Origin: a virus
Virus record (IMG/VR): IMGVR_UViG_3300017783_005439
Span: 1-36,570 of that record
Strand: one strand, 5' to 3'
Length of the DNA: 36,570 nt
The notes under the pieces are model-generated. The model had not been told where the DNA came from. It saw only the letters and a list, made by a program, of their open reading frames with translations, and ran no database searches. The first letter of the stretch is position 1; every line of letters begins with the position of its first letter. This document shows positions 22,955 through 30,728 of this stretch, piece by piece. The translations under genes were made by a program, and so were the position numbers.

Positions 22955-23859
22955 TAAACATTAATTAACTGATTTATTAATGCCATACAATTAATTTCTT
23001 TATCAATTCTAAAATTAGATTGGTATGAGTATTCATTAATATGATATGCTACCATTCCTTCTTTACCTAAAGCAAATATGTGAGCATGATCATAAAGGTA
23101 TCTATATAATTCTTCAAAATCTTGAACATTTGCATCTACAATTATTTGTCTAATAGTATTAAATCTTGGCTTATCATAAGATAATTCTTTTAATACTTTT
23201 GTCATATAATTAGATGATACTAATGCTGTTGTGTCTAAATTAACTTTGTTATTCGTTGTAGATACTTGTATTGTATTAAGCATCTTACGAACATCAGGGT
23301 AGTTATTATTAGTAATTGTTTCTAAGTCACTAACACTACACTTTATACCTTCTTTTTGTACAACTTTCATTAAATGATTTATTACATCTAATTTACTTGG
23401 TGGTATAATTTTTAATGTTTGACATCTTGATTGTAAAGGATCTATAATACGTTCAATAAAATTACAAGTTAAAATAAAACGTGTAGTTCTAGAGAATGTT
23501 TCAATTACATTTCTTAATGATGCTTGTGCTTGTATAGTTAGAAAATCTGCTTCATCTAATATAACAACCTTAAGAGGTTTAAATGACATTGTACTAGCAA
23601 ATCCTGATACTTTATCTCTAATTGTTTCAATACCCCTTTCATCAGAGGCATTAATATAAACATAATCACATTCTATATTTTTAACAATTAATTTTGCTAG
23701 AGTTGTTTTACCAGTTCCTGCAGGTCCGTAAAATATTAAATTTTGAATATCATTTTGATTAATATAACTTGATATTGATTTTTTAATACTTTCATTTCCT
23801 ACATAATTATCTATATTAGTAGGACGATATTTTTCTACTAGTAATCCGTGATCTTTCAT
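22954..23859 (-). CDS. Clamp loader ATPase, gp44/RFC small-subunit type
   Basis: AAA+ protein of 301 residues. VEKYRPTNIDNYVG is the RFC-box start; YGPAGTGKTTLAKL (about residues 44-57) is the Walker A motif; VVILDEADFL the Walker B; FILTCN is sensor 1; DPLQSRCQTL is the SRC motif carrying the arginine finger. It opens and loads the sliding clamp onto primed DNA with gp62. The clamp gene lies upstream at 27002-27736, the gp62-like gene downstream. It is expressed from promoter P5, whose -10 is 16 bases before the ATG. Confidence 0.95.
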   Translation of the reverse strand: MKDHGLLVEKYRPTNIDNYVGNESIKKSISSYINQNDIQNLIFYGPAGTGKTTLAKLIVKNIECDYVYINASDERGIETIRDKVSGFASTMSFKPLKVVILDEADFLTIQAQASLRNVIETFSRTTRFILTCNFIERIIDPLQSRCQTLKIIPPSKLDVINHLMKVVQKEGIKCSVSDLETITNNNYPDVRKMLNTIQVSTTNNKVNLDTTALVSSNYMTKVLKELSYDKPRFNTIRQIIVDANVQDFEELYRYLYDHAHIFALGKEGMVAYHINEYSYQSNFRIDKEINCMALINQLINV

Positions 23860-23875
23860 AACTTTTATTTTATAT

Positions 23876-23905
23876 AATATACGAAAACTTATTTAAATGC
23901 CCAAA
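23876..23905 (-). promoter_or_regulatory. Promoter P5 (TTTG-N20-TATATT)
   Basis: TTTG (23905-23902), 20 bases, TATATT (23881-23876) on the minus strand. The -35 begins one base after the stop of the small gene at 23907-24179. TSS should fall about 23870, ten bases from the clamp-loader ATG. Confidence 0.75.
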
Positions 23906-23906
23906 C

Positions 23907-24179
23907 TTAAATACCTTGTCTAAATTCACCATACATACCATAAGTTTTTGGTGCTTCTTTTTTAACTTCTACTTTAGATGTTTGTATTGCATATAATTTA
24001 CTATCCATAGGATCTAATCTATAAGCACCACTAAAATTAGTTTGGTGGTAAAATGCTTCTAAAGTATCTGTTAAATTAGGAAATATTTCTTTTTTAGGAT
24101 CACCTTGGAGTGACCACCTGTCTCCAGGTGGTACTCTTGTGGCAATCAATTCATTATGTTCAACTGTTTTCTTTTCCAT
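23907..24179 (-). CDS. Hypothetical 90-residue protein in chaperonin operon
   Basis: A soluble protein (MEKKTVEHNELIATRVPPGDRW, DTLEAFYHQTNFSGAYRL) with no signal, membrane segment or Cys. It begins three bases after the GroEL stop, and is the last gene before promoter P5. As a co-transcribed partner of GroEL it could be a substrate, a co-factor or unrelated. No family recognised. Confidence 0.65.
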   Translation of the reverse strand: MEKKTVEHNELIATRVPPGDRWSLQGDPKKEIFPNLTDTLEAFYHQTNFSGAYRLDPMDSKLYAIQTSKVEVKKEAPKTYGMYGEFRQGI

Positions 24180-24182
24180 AAT

Positions 24183-25826
24183 TTACATATTTATCATTGG
24201 AGCAGAAGTTTCTGGAACTGGGTCTTTAATTTCAGGGTGATCAACTACTACACATTCTGTTAAAAGAATTATTCCTGCTACAGAAGCTGCATTTTCAAGG
24301 GCAGTTACTGTTACTTTTGTAGGATCTAAAATTCCAGCTTCTTCCATATTAACAGTTATACCTCTACTTAAATCATAACCTGTCCAATAACCATCTCCAC
24401 TATTGCAAAGATCCATTGCTAACATTTCAGCACGAGTATTATCATAACCAGCATTAACTAATATTTGGTTAAATGGTTTTCTACATGCATTTTTAACAAT
24501 TCTATATCCTATGGTATCATCTTTTAACCCATTAGAAGCGTATAATAGTGCAGCTCCCCCACCTGGTACTATACCATTTTCAAGTGCTGCTTTTGTTGCA
24601 TGTAATGCATCATCAACTCTATCTTTCTTCTCTCTCATTTCAATTTCCGTATGACCTCCAACATGAACAATAGAAACACCACCAATCATTTTTGCTAAAC
24701 GAGATTGTAAATGTTCTATAATGTATGGAGTATCTTCTTTATCAATTTGAGCCTGAAGATTTGAAACATGCTCATTTATATCATCAGCATTACCTTTACC
24801 ATCAACAATAGTTGTTTGTTCTTTTGTAATAGTTACAGCACGTGCTTCTCCAAACCAATCATAACTAAATTTATCAAGTTTCATTCCTTTATTTTTATCA
24901 AAAACTTGACCGCCTGTTAATTTAGCTATATCTTCAAGGATTAATTTTTTTCTATCTCCAAAATCAGGAGCTTTAATTGCTGCTACTTTAAGAATTCCTC
25001 TTGCTTTATTAACAATAAGAGTAGCTAACGCTTCTCCTTCAATATCATCAGCAATAATTAATAATGATTTATTTGCGCTTGAAACACCTTCTAGAATAGG
25101 TAACAAATCTTTAACTTGGGTAAATTTATGATCAGCAATTAAGACATAAGCATCTTCAAGTGTACAACTCATATCAGAGTTATTTGTAACAAAGAAATGT
25201 GATTTGTATCCTCTGTCAAACTGCATCCCTTCAACAGTTTCTAAATATGTTTCACCTGTTTTAGATTCTTCAATATGCACAACTCCATCTCTACCTACTT
25301 TTTCAATAGCTGTAGAGATTAAATTTCCAATTTCAATATCATTATTTGCTGATACAGTTGCTATTTGTTGTAATTGCTCTTCAGATGAAATTTCTTTTGA
25401 AATGTTGTCTCTAATAACATCAATAACTTCTTTTACAGCTTTATCAATATCACGCTTTATTTCATTAGCGTTTTCCCCATTATTAAGATGGTTTAACCCT
25501 CCCTTAACTAACTCACGTGCTAAAAGAGTTGAGGTTGTTGTTCCATCACCTGCTTTTTCATTTGTTTTAGTTGCTGCTTGTTTTACCAATTGAGCTCCTA
25601 AATTTTTAACTAAACCATGAACTGTGATGTGTTTAGCAACCGTAACACCATCTTTAGTATGGGTTGGTCTATAATTGTCATCATAACCATTATGGTCTAT
25701 TAATACATTTCTTCCATTAGGTCCTAATGTGGATACAACGGCATCAGCTAGGATATTAATCCCTTCCATAACTTCTGCTCTTGCTTCTGGTCCGAATTTT
25801 ACTTCTTTATTTGTGTATAGTGGCAT
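24183..25826 (-). CDS. groEL: Group I chaperonin GroEL
   Basis: Full-length, 547 residues. STLGPNGRNVLI near residue 31, KDGVTVAKHI, AGDGTTTSTLLA near residue 90 with the Asp that positions Mg-ATP, DGVVHIEESKTGETYLETVEG, LLIIADDIEGEALATL in the apical domain, RVDDALHATKAALENGIVPGGGAAL with the catalytic Asp and phosphate loop, and GYDLSRG all match bacterial GroEL. The usual GGM-repeat tail inside the cavity is absent; it ends ETSAPMINM. It folds proteins in an ATP-driven double ring with GroES, whose gene is directly upstream. GroEL in phages is rare. Confidence 0.97.
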   Translation of the reverse strand: MPLYTNKEVKFGPEARAEVMEGINILADAVVSTLGPNGRNVLIDHNGYDDNYRPTHTKDGVTVAKHITVHGLVKNLGAQLVKQAATKTNEKAGDGTTTSTLLARELVKGGLNHLNNGENANEIKRDIDKAVKEVIDVIRDNISKEISSEEQLQQIATVSANNDIEIGNLISTAIEKVGRDGVVHIEESKTGETYLETVEGMQFDRGYKSHFFVTNNSDMSCTLEDAYVLIADHKFTQVKDLLPILEGVSSANKSLLIIADDIEGEALATLIVNKARGILKVAAIKAPDFGDRKKLILEDIAKLTGGQVFDKNKGMKLDKFSYDWFGEARAVTITKEQTTIVDGKGNADDINEHVSNLQAQIDKEDTPYIIEHLQSRLAKMIGGVSIVHVGGHTEIEMREKKDRVDDALHATKAALENGIVPGGGAALLYASNGLKDDTIGYRIVKNACRKPFNQILVNAGYDNTRAEMLAMDLCNSGDGYWTGYDLSRGITVNMEEAGILDPTKVTVTALENAASVAGIILLTECVVVDHPEIKDPVPETSAPMINM

Positions 25827-25836
25827 TTTTTCTTTT

Positions 25837-26127
25837 TTATTTGTTAATTTTAGCTAATATTTGATTTTCTGGTCCTACCCAATACTCTTCACCATCATAT
25901 GGTAATTTAGTAAAACCTTGTGTAGGTAGTACTACTACATCCCCTACACTACTAATAGTTTTAACAAATTCCCCAGTAATAGTGCTTTGTCCTGGTCCAA
26001 CAGATATAACTTCACCTGTTTGATTTTTTTCATTACCCATATCAGGAACAATAATGTTACCGTGTTGAGTTTCTTCTGCTTCTATTGGTTTAACAATAAC
26101 AGCATTAAATAGTGCTTCTAATTTCAT
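25837..26127 (-). CDS. groES: Co-chaperonin GroES
   Basis: A 96-residue protein beginning with the GroES fold: FNAVIVKPIEAEE, then the mobile loop (about residues 19-33, NIIVPDMGN), then GEVISVGPGQ and GDVVVLPTQGFTKLPYDGEEY. The hydrophobic loop residues IIV match the GGIVLP triplet that binds GroEL. It caps the folding chamber. It lies 10 bases upstream of GroEL in the usual groESL order. Its mobile loop is shorter and differs from E. coli's, perhaps tuned to the phage GroEL. Confidence 0.93.
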   Translation of the reverse strand: MKLEALFNAVIVKPIEAEETQHGNIIVPDMGNEKNQTGEVISVGPGQSTITGEFVKTISSVGDVVVLPTQGFTKLPYDGEEYWVGPENQILAKINK

Positions 26128-26420
26128 AGTCCTTTATAATTTTGTAGTTTTTTTAATTCAATTAATAATTCATCCCATCTATCAACATATTCTTTTATAC
26201 TCTTATAATGATCTTTTTCATTATTTAGTTTTAATGTTGCTATCTTTTGTAAAGAAGCTCCAAATGAAGAATAATGTCCTAATGGTTTTTCGTAATCTTT
26301 CCCTTCACTACCCTTTTCAAGGTATTTAGCTTGAGGTGTTACTACCTCATATACTGTATAACAATGTGTATCTTTTCCTACAAAATAAGGTTGAAGAATT
26401 GGGTCTGTGATTTTTGCCAT
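26124..26420 (-). CDS. Hypothetical 98-residue protein, first in chaperonin operon
   Basis: A soluble protein (DPILQPYFVGKDTHCYTVYE, GHYSSFGASLQKIATLKL, YVDRWDELLIELKKLQNY) that looks mixed alpha/beta. It resembles small conserved phage proteins in which a Tyr/Ser/Phe turn (YYSSFGxALxAI) recurs, but I cannot name a function. It overlaps groES by four bases (ATGA), is transcribed from P6, and so is co-expressed with the chaperonin. Confidence 0.7.
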   Translation of the reverse strand: MAKITDPILQPYFVGKDTHCYTVYEVVTPQAKYLEKGSEGKDYEKPLGHYSSFGASLQKIATLKLNNEKDHYKSIKEYVDRWDELLIELKKLQNYKGL

Positions 26421-26451
26421 ATAACTTTAATTTTTATTTATTTATAACGGT

Positions 26452-26481
26452 AATATACGAAAGTTTATAATATAAACCAAC
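26452..26481 (-). promoter_or_regulatory. Promoter P6 (GTTG-N20-TATATT), chaperonin operon
   Basis: GTTG (26481-26478), 20 bases, TATATT (26457-26452) on the minus strand. One base differs from the other -35 boxes (GTTG rather than TTTG). It begins at the foot of the Hsp20 terminator hairpin. It drives the small gene, groES, groEL and the following small gene. Confidence 0.7.
26463..26477. promoter_or_regulatory. 15-base palindrome in P6 spacer, candidate operator
   Basis: GTTTATAATATAAAC has perfect 7-base arms around one central base and lies wholly in the P6 spacer, touching the -35 box. None of the other six promoters has a perfect palindrome filling the spacer this way. It is not the CIRCE element known for groESL in many bacteria. 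A repressor bound here would block polymerase. It could also be chance in AT-rich DNA. Confidence 0.45.
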
Positions 26482-26501
26482 CTAAAGGGCGCTTTTAGGT
26501 T
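26479..26501 (-). terminator. Hairpin after Hsp20, likely weak terminator
   Basis: AACCTAAA and TTTAGGTT form an 8-bp stem with a 7-base loop (AGCGCCC on the minus strand). It begins within the Hsp20 stop codon and ends at the P6 -35 box. The following sequence (GGTTTATATT) is T-rich but interrupted, so termination may be partial. Confidence 0.55.
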
Positions 26502-26919
26502 ATTTAATTTTAACTGCTTTCGGTTTTGCTTCTTTAGTTAATGGTATTGAAATCTTCAATAATCCATTTTCCATTTCAGCATCAATTTTACTCATATCAA
26601 ATTTAGGAGCAATTTTATATCCTAAACTGAATGATTTTCTACTCAAACCATGGTAAATATAACCTGATAGATCAAGTTGGTCTTCGTCTTTTGGTTTGGA
26701 ATAGGATATCCTTAATACATCAGATTCAATTTCAATTGAAATATCTTCTTTTGTAAGACCAGTACATGCAATCTCGAAGTAAAGACCTTCTTGATCGTAG
26801 TAAATGTCTAAAGGATGGGGTTGTTTTGAATTTAATGCAGGAGCGAATTGTTCGTCTGCTTTGAAAAAATTTCGATATAAAATATCGAATGGGGTGTGTT
26901 CATAAAATAATGTACTCAT
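26500..26919 (-). CDS. Small heat-shock protein Hsp20
   Basis: The 139-residue protein has an N-terminal arm (TPFDILYRNFF), an alpha-crystallin domain from about residue 38 (YYDQEGLYFEIACTGLTKEDISIEI, DLSGYIYHGLSRKSFSLGY) and AEMENGLLKISIP, which is the A-x-x-x-N-G-x-L signature, ending with the I-x-I-type tail motif (VKIK). Such proteins bind unfolding proteins without ATP and hand them to chaperonins. sHSP genes are known from T4-like cyanophages. It sits between the clamp gene and the chaperonin operon. Confidence 0.9.
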   Translation of the reverse strand: MSTLFYEHTPFDILYRNFFKADEQFAPALNSKQPHPLDIYYDQEGLYFEIACTGLTKEDISIEIESDVLRISYSKPKDEDQLDLSGYIYHGLSRKSFSLGYKIAPKFDMSKIDAEMENGLLKISIPLTKEAKPKAVKIK

Positions 26920-26959
26920 ATCATTTGGTTTTGTGATGTCTTTCGATCATCGATTAATA

Positions 26960-26989
26960 AAAATAAAACGTGCGCCCTTAGGTCAATTT
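26960..26989 (-). promoter_or_regulatory. Possible weaker promoter for Hsp20
   Basis: In the 82-base gap before Hsp20 the minus strand has TTGACC (26986-26981) and, downstream, TATTTTTA (26965-26958), close to TAnnTTTG with a Bacteroidota-like spacing. It lacks the TTCG and TTTGG flanks of P1-P7. It could give Hsp20 separate control. An 11-base repeat complementary to the Hsp20 terminator overlaps it. Confidence 0.3.
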
Positions 26990-27001
26990 ATTATACGTAT
27001 G

Positions 27002-27736
27002 TTAAAATTCCGTTTCTGCTTTCCTTACTACAAAATATTTTGAAGTAATTTCATCTAATGAAAATTCTAATTGAATTAAACCCATACTACTTAAATACAT
27101 TTTACCACCTTCCATATCTTTATTTGCTTGGAGGATTGTTTTAAATGTATCAGAATTAAATGGTAATTTAATATTAGTTTCTTTAATGTCTCCTTGAACT
27201 TGGTAAGTAATCTTGTTATTATGTCCTGATTCATCACCAAATACAAATTCAACTACATTTTCATTATCTAAATTAGTTGTAGTTGTAATTAACATATTAT
27301 CTACTTGTGATAATGCACTTTTTGCTCTAATAATATTATCAATATCTTCAGACGTTAAATCTAATTCAACAACCCATTCTGGGATTGTTACTTCACCTAC
27401 TTTATTTATTAATAAAGGATCAGATAAAGCGTAATTAAGATTAAAATTTAAATCTGATATTTTTAATTTAGTACAAATAGCGTTGTTTTTTTCTAGTTCT
27501 AAAAGTAAATCTCCATTACATATATTAACTAAACTTGATAGTTTTTTAGTATCATAGATTGCTAATTTGCTATCTTCTAGTTGGAAATCACTACAAGAAA
27601 CATTCCCAATAACATCTTTAGTAGGTGTCATAAAGTCAATACTAATTGAATTATTTTCAATTACCCATTTAACAGATTCATTTAACCCAAGATAATACTT
27701 ATTTATTATTGATTGAAGTGTTAATTTATTTATCAT
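27002..27736 (-). CDS. Sliding clamp, gp45 type
   Basis: A 244-residue protein similar in length to T4 gp45 (228). The pattern LTLQSIINKYYLGLNESVKW, LSDPLLINK, WVVELDLTSEDIDNIIRAKSAL, VFGDESGHNNKITYQV and MYLSSMGLIQLEFSLDE matches gp45/PCNA-like two-domain subunits, with the inner basic helices and long connector. Three copies form a ring that tethers polymerase to DNA. It ends the replication operon downstream of the carbamoyltransferase gene, overlapping it by four bases. Confidence 0.8.
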   Translation of the reverse strand: MINKLTLQSIINKYYLGLNESVKWVIENNSISIDFMTPTKDVIGNVSCSDFQLEDSKLAIYDTKKLSSLVNICNGDLLLELEKNNAICTKLKISDLNFNLNYALSDPLLINKVGEVTIPEWVVELDLTSEDIDNIIRAKSALSQVDNMLITTTTNLDNENVVEFVFGDESGHNNKITYQVQGDIKETNIKLPFNSDTFKTILQANKDMEGGKMYLSSMGLIQLEFSLDEITSKYFVVRKAETEF

Positions 27737-29409
27737 TTTTTAGTGTAAGTTTTGTTGTTTATTACTAGTTTATCCACTATTCCATTATCCAAATGTACGA
27801 AAGCTTCTTCAGGACGACAAACTATAGGTTCACCATGTATGTTAAAGCTAGTATTTAATAAAACAGGAATATCTGTTATTTTTCTAAAACAATCTAATAA
27901 ATTATAAAATTTAAAATTTGAATCTTTAGTTACTATTTGTATTCTTGCTGTTTTATCAACTGGGTGGACTACTGCTGGGATTCTGTCGTACCATTCTTCT
28001 CTTGTATCATATAACATAGTCATAAATTCAGCTGTGTATTTAGATTTTTTAACACAAAATACTTTATTAGCATAATCATCTAATACTACAGGAGCAAAGG
28101 GCATATTATCATTCCTTTGTAATCTATCATTAATTTTTTTATAAGTTCCAGGTACACTTGGGTCAGCAATTATACTTCTATTACATAATGCTCTTGGACC
28201 ATGTTCATGTCTCCCATTAAACCATCCTATTACTTTACCTTCTTTTAAATCATAAGCTAATGATTCTTCATTATAAGGTCTAATATTATATTTTTCAGAA
28301 TTTTCTTCAAATTTTCCAAAAGCATAGTTGCTCCATGAGTGTGGTAGATTATAATTTTTAATATCTATATTATCAAAAGATGTTCCTAAATAAATATCTT
28401 TTAACTTAAATGGTTTAAAATCTGAGTTTTTTAATTTGTGAGTTGCTAAAGCAGCACCTAAAGGTAAACCTTCATCTCCCATAGGTGGGGCAATAAAAAC
28501 TTCATCAACCCAATTTAATTCATTTATTCTTTTATTTAGTTTTACATTAGCAAAAACACCACCAGCTAAAGCAATTTTTTTAACATTAGGGTATTGTTTG
28601 TGATAAAAATTAATTAATTGTAATACTTTTTCTTCAAAAACTAACTGACCATTATAAGCTAAGTCTTCTGGTCTATATGAATGAGGTCCATCACATAATA
28701 ATGGGTTTTTATCTACAAATAGTTTATGAAAATCTTCATATATTTTTCGTGTATTATATTCAGTGTCTATAGGATGATCTAAATCAGTGTTATTTGTTTG
28801 AGGTGATAAAGTAACACATTCATTAAAAGCTTCATATATCCAATTAACATATTTTCCATGAGATGATAATCCTACAATTTTTCCTTCATCTTTTATTCTT
28901 CTAAATCCTAATAATTCAGTAAGCATACAATAATAATGACCTAAAGATTTAGTTTTTAAAGAATGTTGTTTAATTAATTTTAAATCTCCGTTATGTCCTA
29001 AGTAACATTTCCCCCAATCATCATTCCCGGCTCCATCAATAGAAATTACAAGTGTATCTTCTTCAAACCCACTACAATAATAAGCTAAATTACAATGGGC
29101 TTCATGGTGGTTAATTCTGATCCATTTTTCTTTAGGAAAAGGGCCTAAACCAATACCATCCCAAATCTCTTCACTTACTCTTGCATCATAATAAGTTACT
29201 ACATAATCTATACTTTCCCAATCAAAACCTTTATGATACCAAACATTTTGTCCACTTTGCCAAGGGTATCTGAATAGATTGTTATAATAGTCTTTATAAC
29301 TTCTAATTCTATTAAATCTTTCTTCTTCAAAAGCAAATATAGGTTTTCCATCTTCTAAATATGCTACACCACAACTATGTTCTCCCCCACTTAAAGCTAG
29401 TATTTTCAT
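27733..29409 (-). CDS. Carbamoyltransferase, NodU/TobZ family
   Basis: A 558-residue enzyme. MKILALSGGEHSCGVAYLEDG is the first nucleotide-binding motif; INHHEAHCNLAYY (about residue 108) holds the metal- and carbamoyl-phosphate-binding histidines; LVISIDGAGNDDW follows; EGKVIGWFNGRHEHGPRALCNRSIIADP is the second-domain signature and LLNTSFNIHGEPIVCRPEEA the end motif. It transfers a carbamoyl group from carbamoyl phosphate through an adenylate to a hydroxyl. In bacteria substrates are Nod factors and antibiotics; in T4-like marine phages the target is unknown and could be a sugar or a modified base. Confidence 0.9.
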   Translation of the reverse strand: MKILALSGGEHSCGVAYLEDGKPIFAFEEERFNRIRSYKDYYNNLFRYPWQSGQNVWYHKGFDWESIDYVVTYYDARVSEEIWDGIGLGPFPKEKWIRINHHEAHCNLAYYCSGFEEDTLVISIDGAGNDDWGKCYLGHNGDLKLIKQHSLKTKSLGHYYCMLTELLGFRRIKDEGKIVGLSSHGKYVNWIYEAFNECVTLSPQTNNTDLDHPIDTEYNTRKIYEDFHKLFVDKNPLLCDGPHSYRPEDLAYNGQLVFEEKVLQLINFYHKQYPNVKKIALAGGVFANVKLNKRINELNWVDEVFIAPPMGDEGLPLGAALATHKLKNSDFKPFKLKDIYLGTSFDNIDIKNYNLPHSWSNYAFGKFEENSEKYNIRPYNEESLAYDLKEGKVIGWFNGRHEHGPRALCNRSIIADPSVPGTYKKINDRLQRNDNMPFAPVVLDDYANKVFCVKKSKYTAEFMTMLYDTREEWYDRIPAVVHPVDKTARIQIVTKDSNFKFYNLLDCFRKITDIPVLLNTSFNIHGEPIVCRPEEAFVHLDNGIVDKLVINNKTYTKK

Positions 29410-29413
29410 ATTA

Positions 29414-29794
29414 TTAATTTATTTTATTCCATTTATCATCAGAACCCATTTCAAATGATCCTATAAAAATCATATCCCATTCATCTGGTTCTATTAGTGA
29501 TAAAAATAATGTTTCATCTTCTTTTTGGTATAAATGATAAGTATGACCTTTTATAGGTTCAAATCTAAAATCACTACTATAAACTAAATCATTCCATTTA
29601 AAAGCTTCTAATAATTTTTTATATTCATCTTTTATTTCATTAAAACGAGCTTCAAAATAATGATTAGTTTTTGTAATTTTTTCTTGTTTAAAGGCACCAA
29701 TATTAGTAGGTCTAATAGCAGGTGCTCCTACACTATCTCCATAAGGCATAATTGCCTTATTTTCTGCAAACATATCAGGTTTATCTTTTGCCAT
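29414..29794 (-). CDS. DUF2452-family protein
   Basis: The 126-residue protein matches the pattern I know for DUF2452: an N-terminal LPY-type segment (IMPYGDSVGAPAIRPTNIGA), a helical middle (FEARFNEIKDEYKKLLEAF) and a Tyr-rich C-terminal motif (GHTYHLYQKEDETLFLSLIEP followed by DEW). That domain is frequent in Bacteroidota genomes and its function is unknown. It lies four bases upstream of the carbamoyltransferase and two bases after the polymerase C-terminal gene. Confidence 0.8.
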   Translation of the reverse strand: MAKDKPDMFAENKAIMPYGDSVGAPAIRPTNIGAFKQEKITKTNHYFEARFNEIKDEYKKLLEAFKWNDLVYSSDFRFEPIKGHTYHLYQKEDETLFLSLIEPDEWDMIFIGSFEMGSDDKWNKIN

Positions 29795-29795
29795 A

Positions 29796-30728
29796 TTAAA
29801 ATTTAAAAAATAATTCTTTATAAGGGTTTAAATTTAAAGTCCACCCTAAATCATTATAAAATCCTTCTAATTTATTTAATAAAATTGATTCAAATATTTT
29901 TTTTCTATCAGCATGTTGTTCAATAAATAAACGTATTTTTTCTGGTAGATCATATTCCAAAAATGCAATTGCATCTATTTGATAAGCATTAGGTTTTAAA
30001 TAAATCCATTTAATTTTATCACCTTGAGTAATTTGATTGTGAGATTTATTTAACCCCCAAAATTTAAGTAAATCATTATATCTAATAACTGCTCTTACAG
30101 CTGCTGGGGCTCCTTTAGCTACTACTGTAAACATTTCTCCTGCTCTTGCTTTACGTTCAGTATACTTATTAAGTGTTTTAACTGATGTTGGGTTACCTAA
30201 TTCAGTTAATGGAATAGCTCCTCCTAATATCTCTGTTTTAAATTTTTTAACTCTAGCATCAATTTCATCTTGCTTAGTTCCTTTTAAAACATCAACTAAA
30301 GCACTGTGGAAGAATCTACCTAATACAGGTGGAAAATTTGCTTTTTTAAATTCAAGACCTTTAACATCAAGTGATTCCTTTACGATACCTTCTTGTTTAG
30401 TAATCCATTGGGCATATCTTCTAGTTGCTCTAAAATAAGCTGCTCTAATAACACACTCAGTTTTCATATCAAGTCTATGCTTGCCCTTAGCATTAAAACA
30501 ATCAGATGCTAATGAATCATAAGATTTTGTTACTATTTTTTCATAATCCATTGCTATAGTTTCTAGATTATTATCTTTATCCTCTTCAGACATTTCATCA
30601 AAATCACTATATCTATGTCTTAATAAAGGTTCAGCATGTATATAAATTGAATCTGTATCTGAATATGCTACATAATTAGTATCTTCAGAATCACAAATCC
30701 ACCATGGAGTATCTTCTAAATGTTTCAT
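29796..30728 (-). CDS. Family B DNA polymerase, C-terminal part (gp43B)
   Basis: A 310-residue protein whose YVAYSDTDSIYIH at about residue 20 is motif C, giving two of the metal-binding aspartates of the polymerase active site. After it come segments typical of gp43 palm and thumb (KGKHRLDMKTECVIRAAYFRATRRYAQW; ARAGEMFTVVAKGAPAAVRAVI) and a C-terminal tail (NPYKELFFKF) that could bind the clamp. It does not work alone; it needs the N-terminal half encoded just upstream, with start and stop joined as TAATG. Confidence 0.9.
   Translation of the reverse strand: MKHLEDTPWWICDSEDTNYVAYSDTDSIYIHAEPLLRHRYSDFDEMSEEDKDNNLETIAMDYEKIVTKSYDSLASDCFNAKGKHRLDMKTECVIRAAYFRATRRYAQWITKQEGIVKESLDVKGLEFKKANFPPVLGRFFHSALVDVLKGTKQDEIDARVKKFKTEILGGAIPLTELGNPTSVKTLNKYTERKARAGEMFTVVAKGAPAAVRAVIRYNDLLKFWGLNKSHNQITQGDKIKWIYLKPNAYQIDAIAFLEYDLPEKIRLFIEQHADRKKIFESILLNKLEGFYNDLGWTLNLNPYKELFFKF

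Noticed and set aside
25204-25593. Plus-strand 129-codon frame
   Set aside because: It lies wholly opposite groEL and follows from codon bias of that gene; no start signal.
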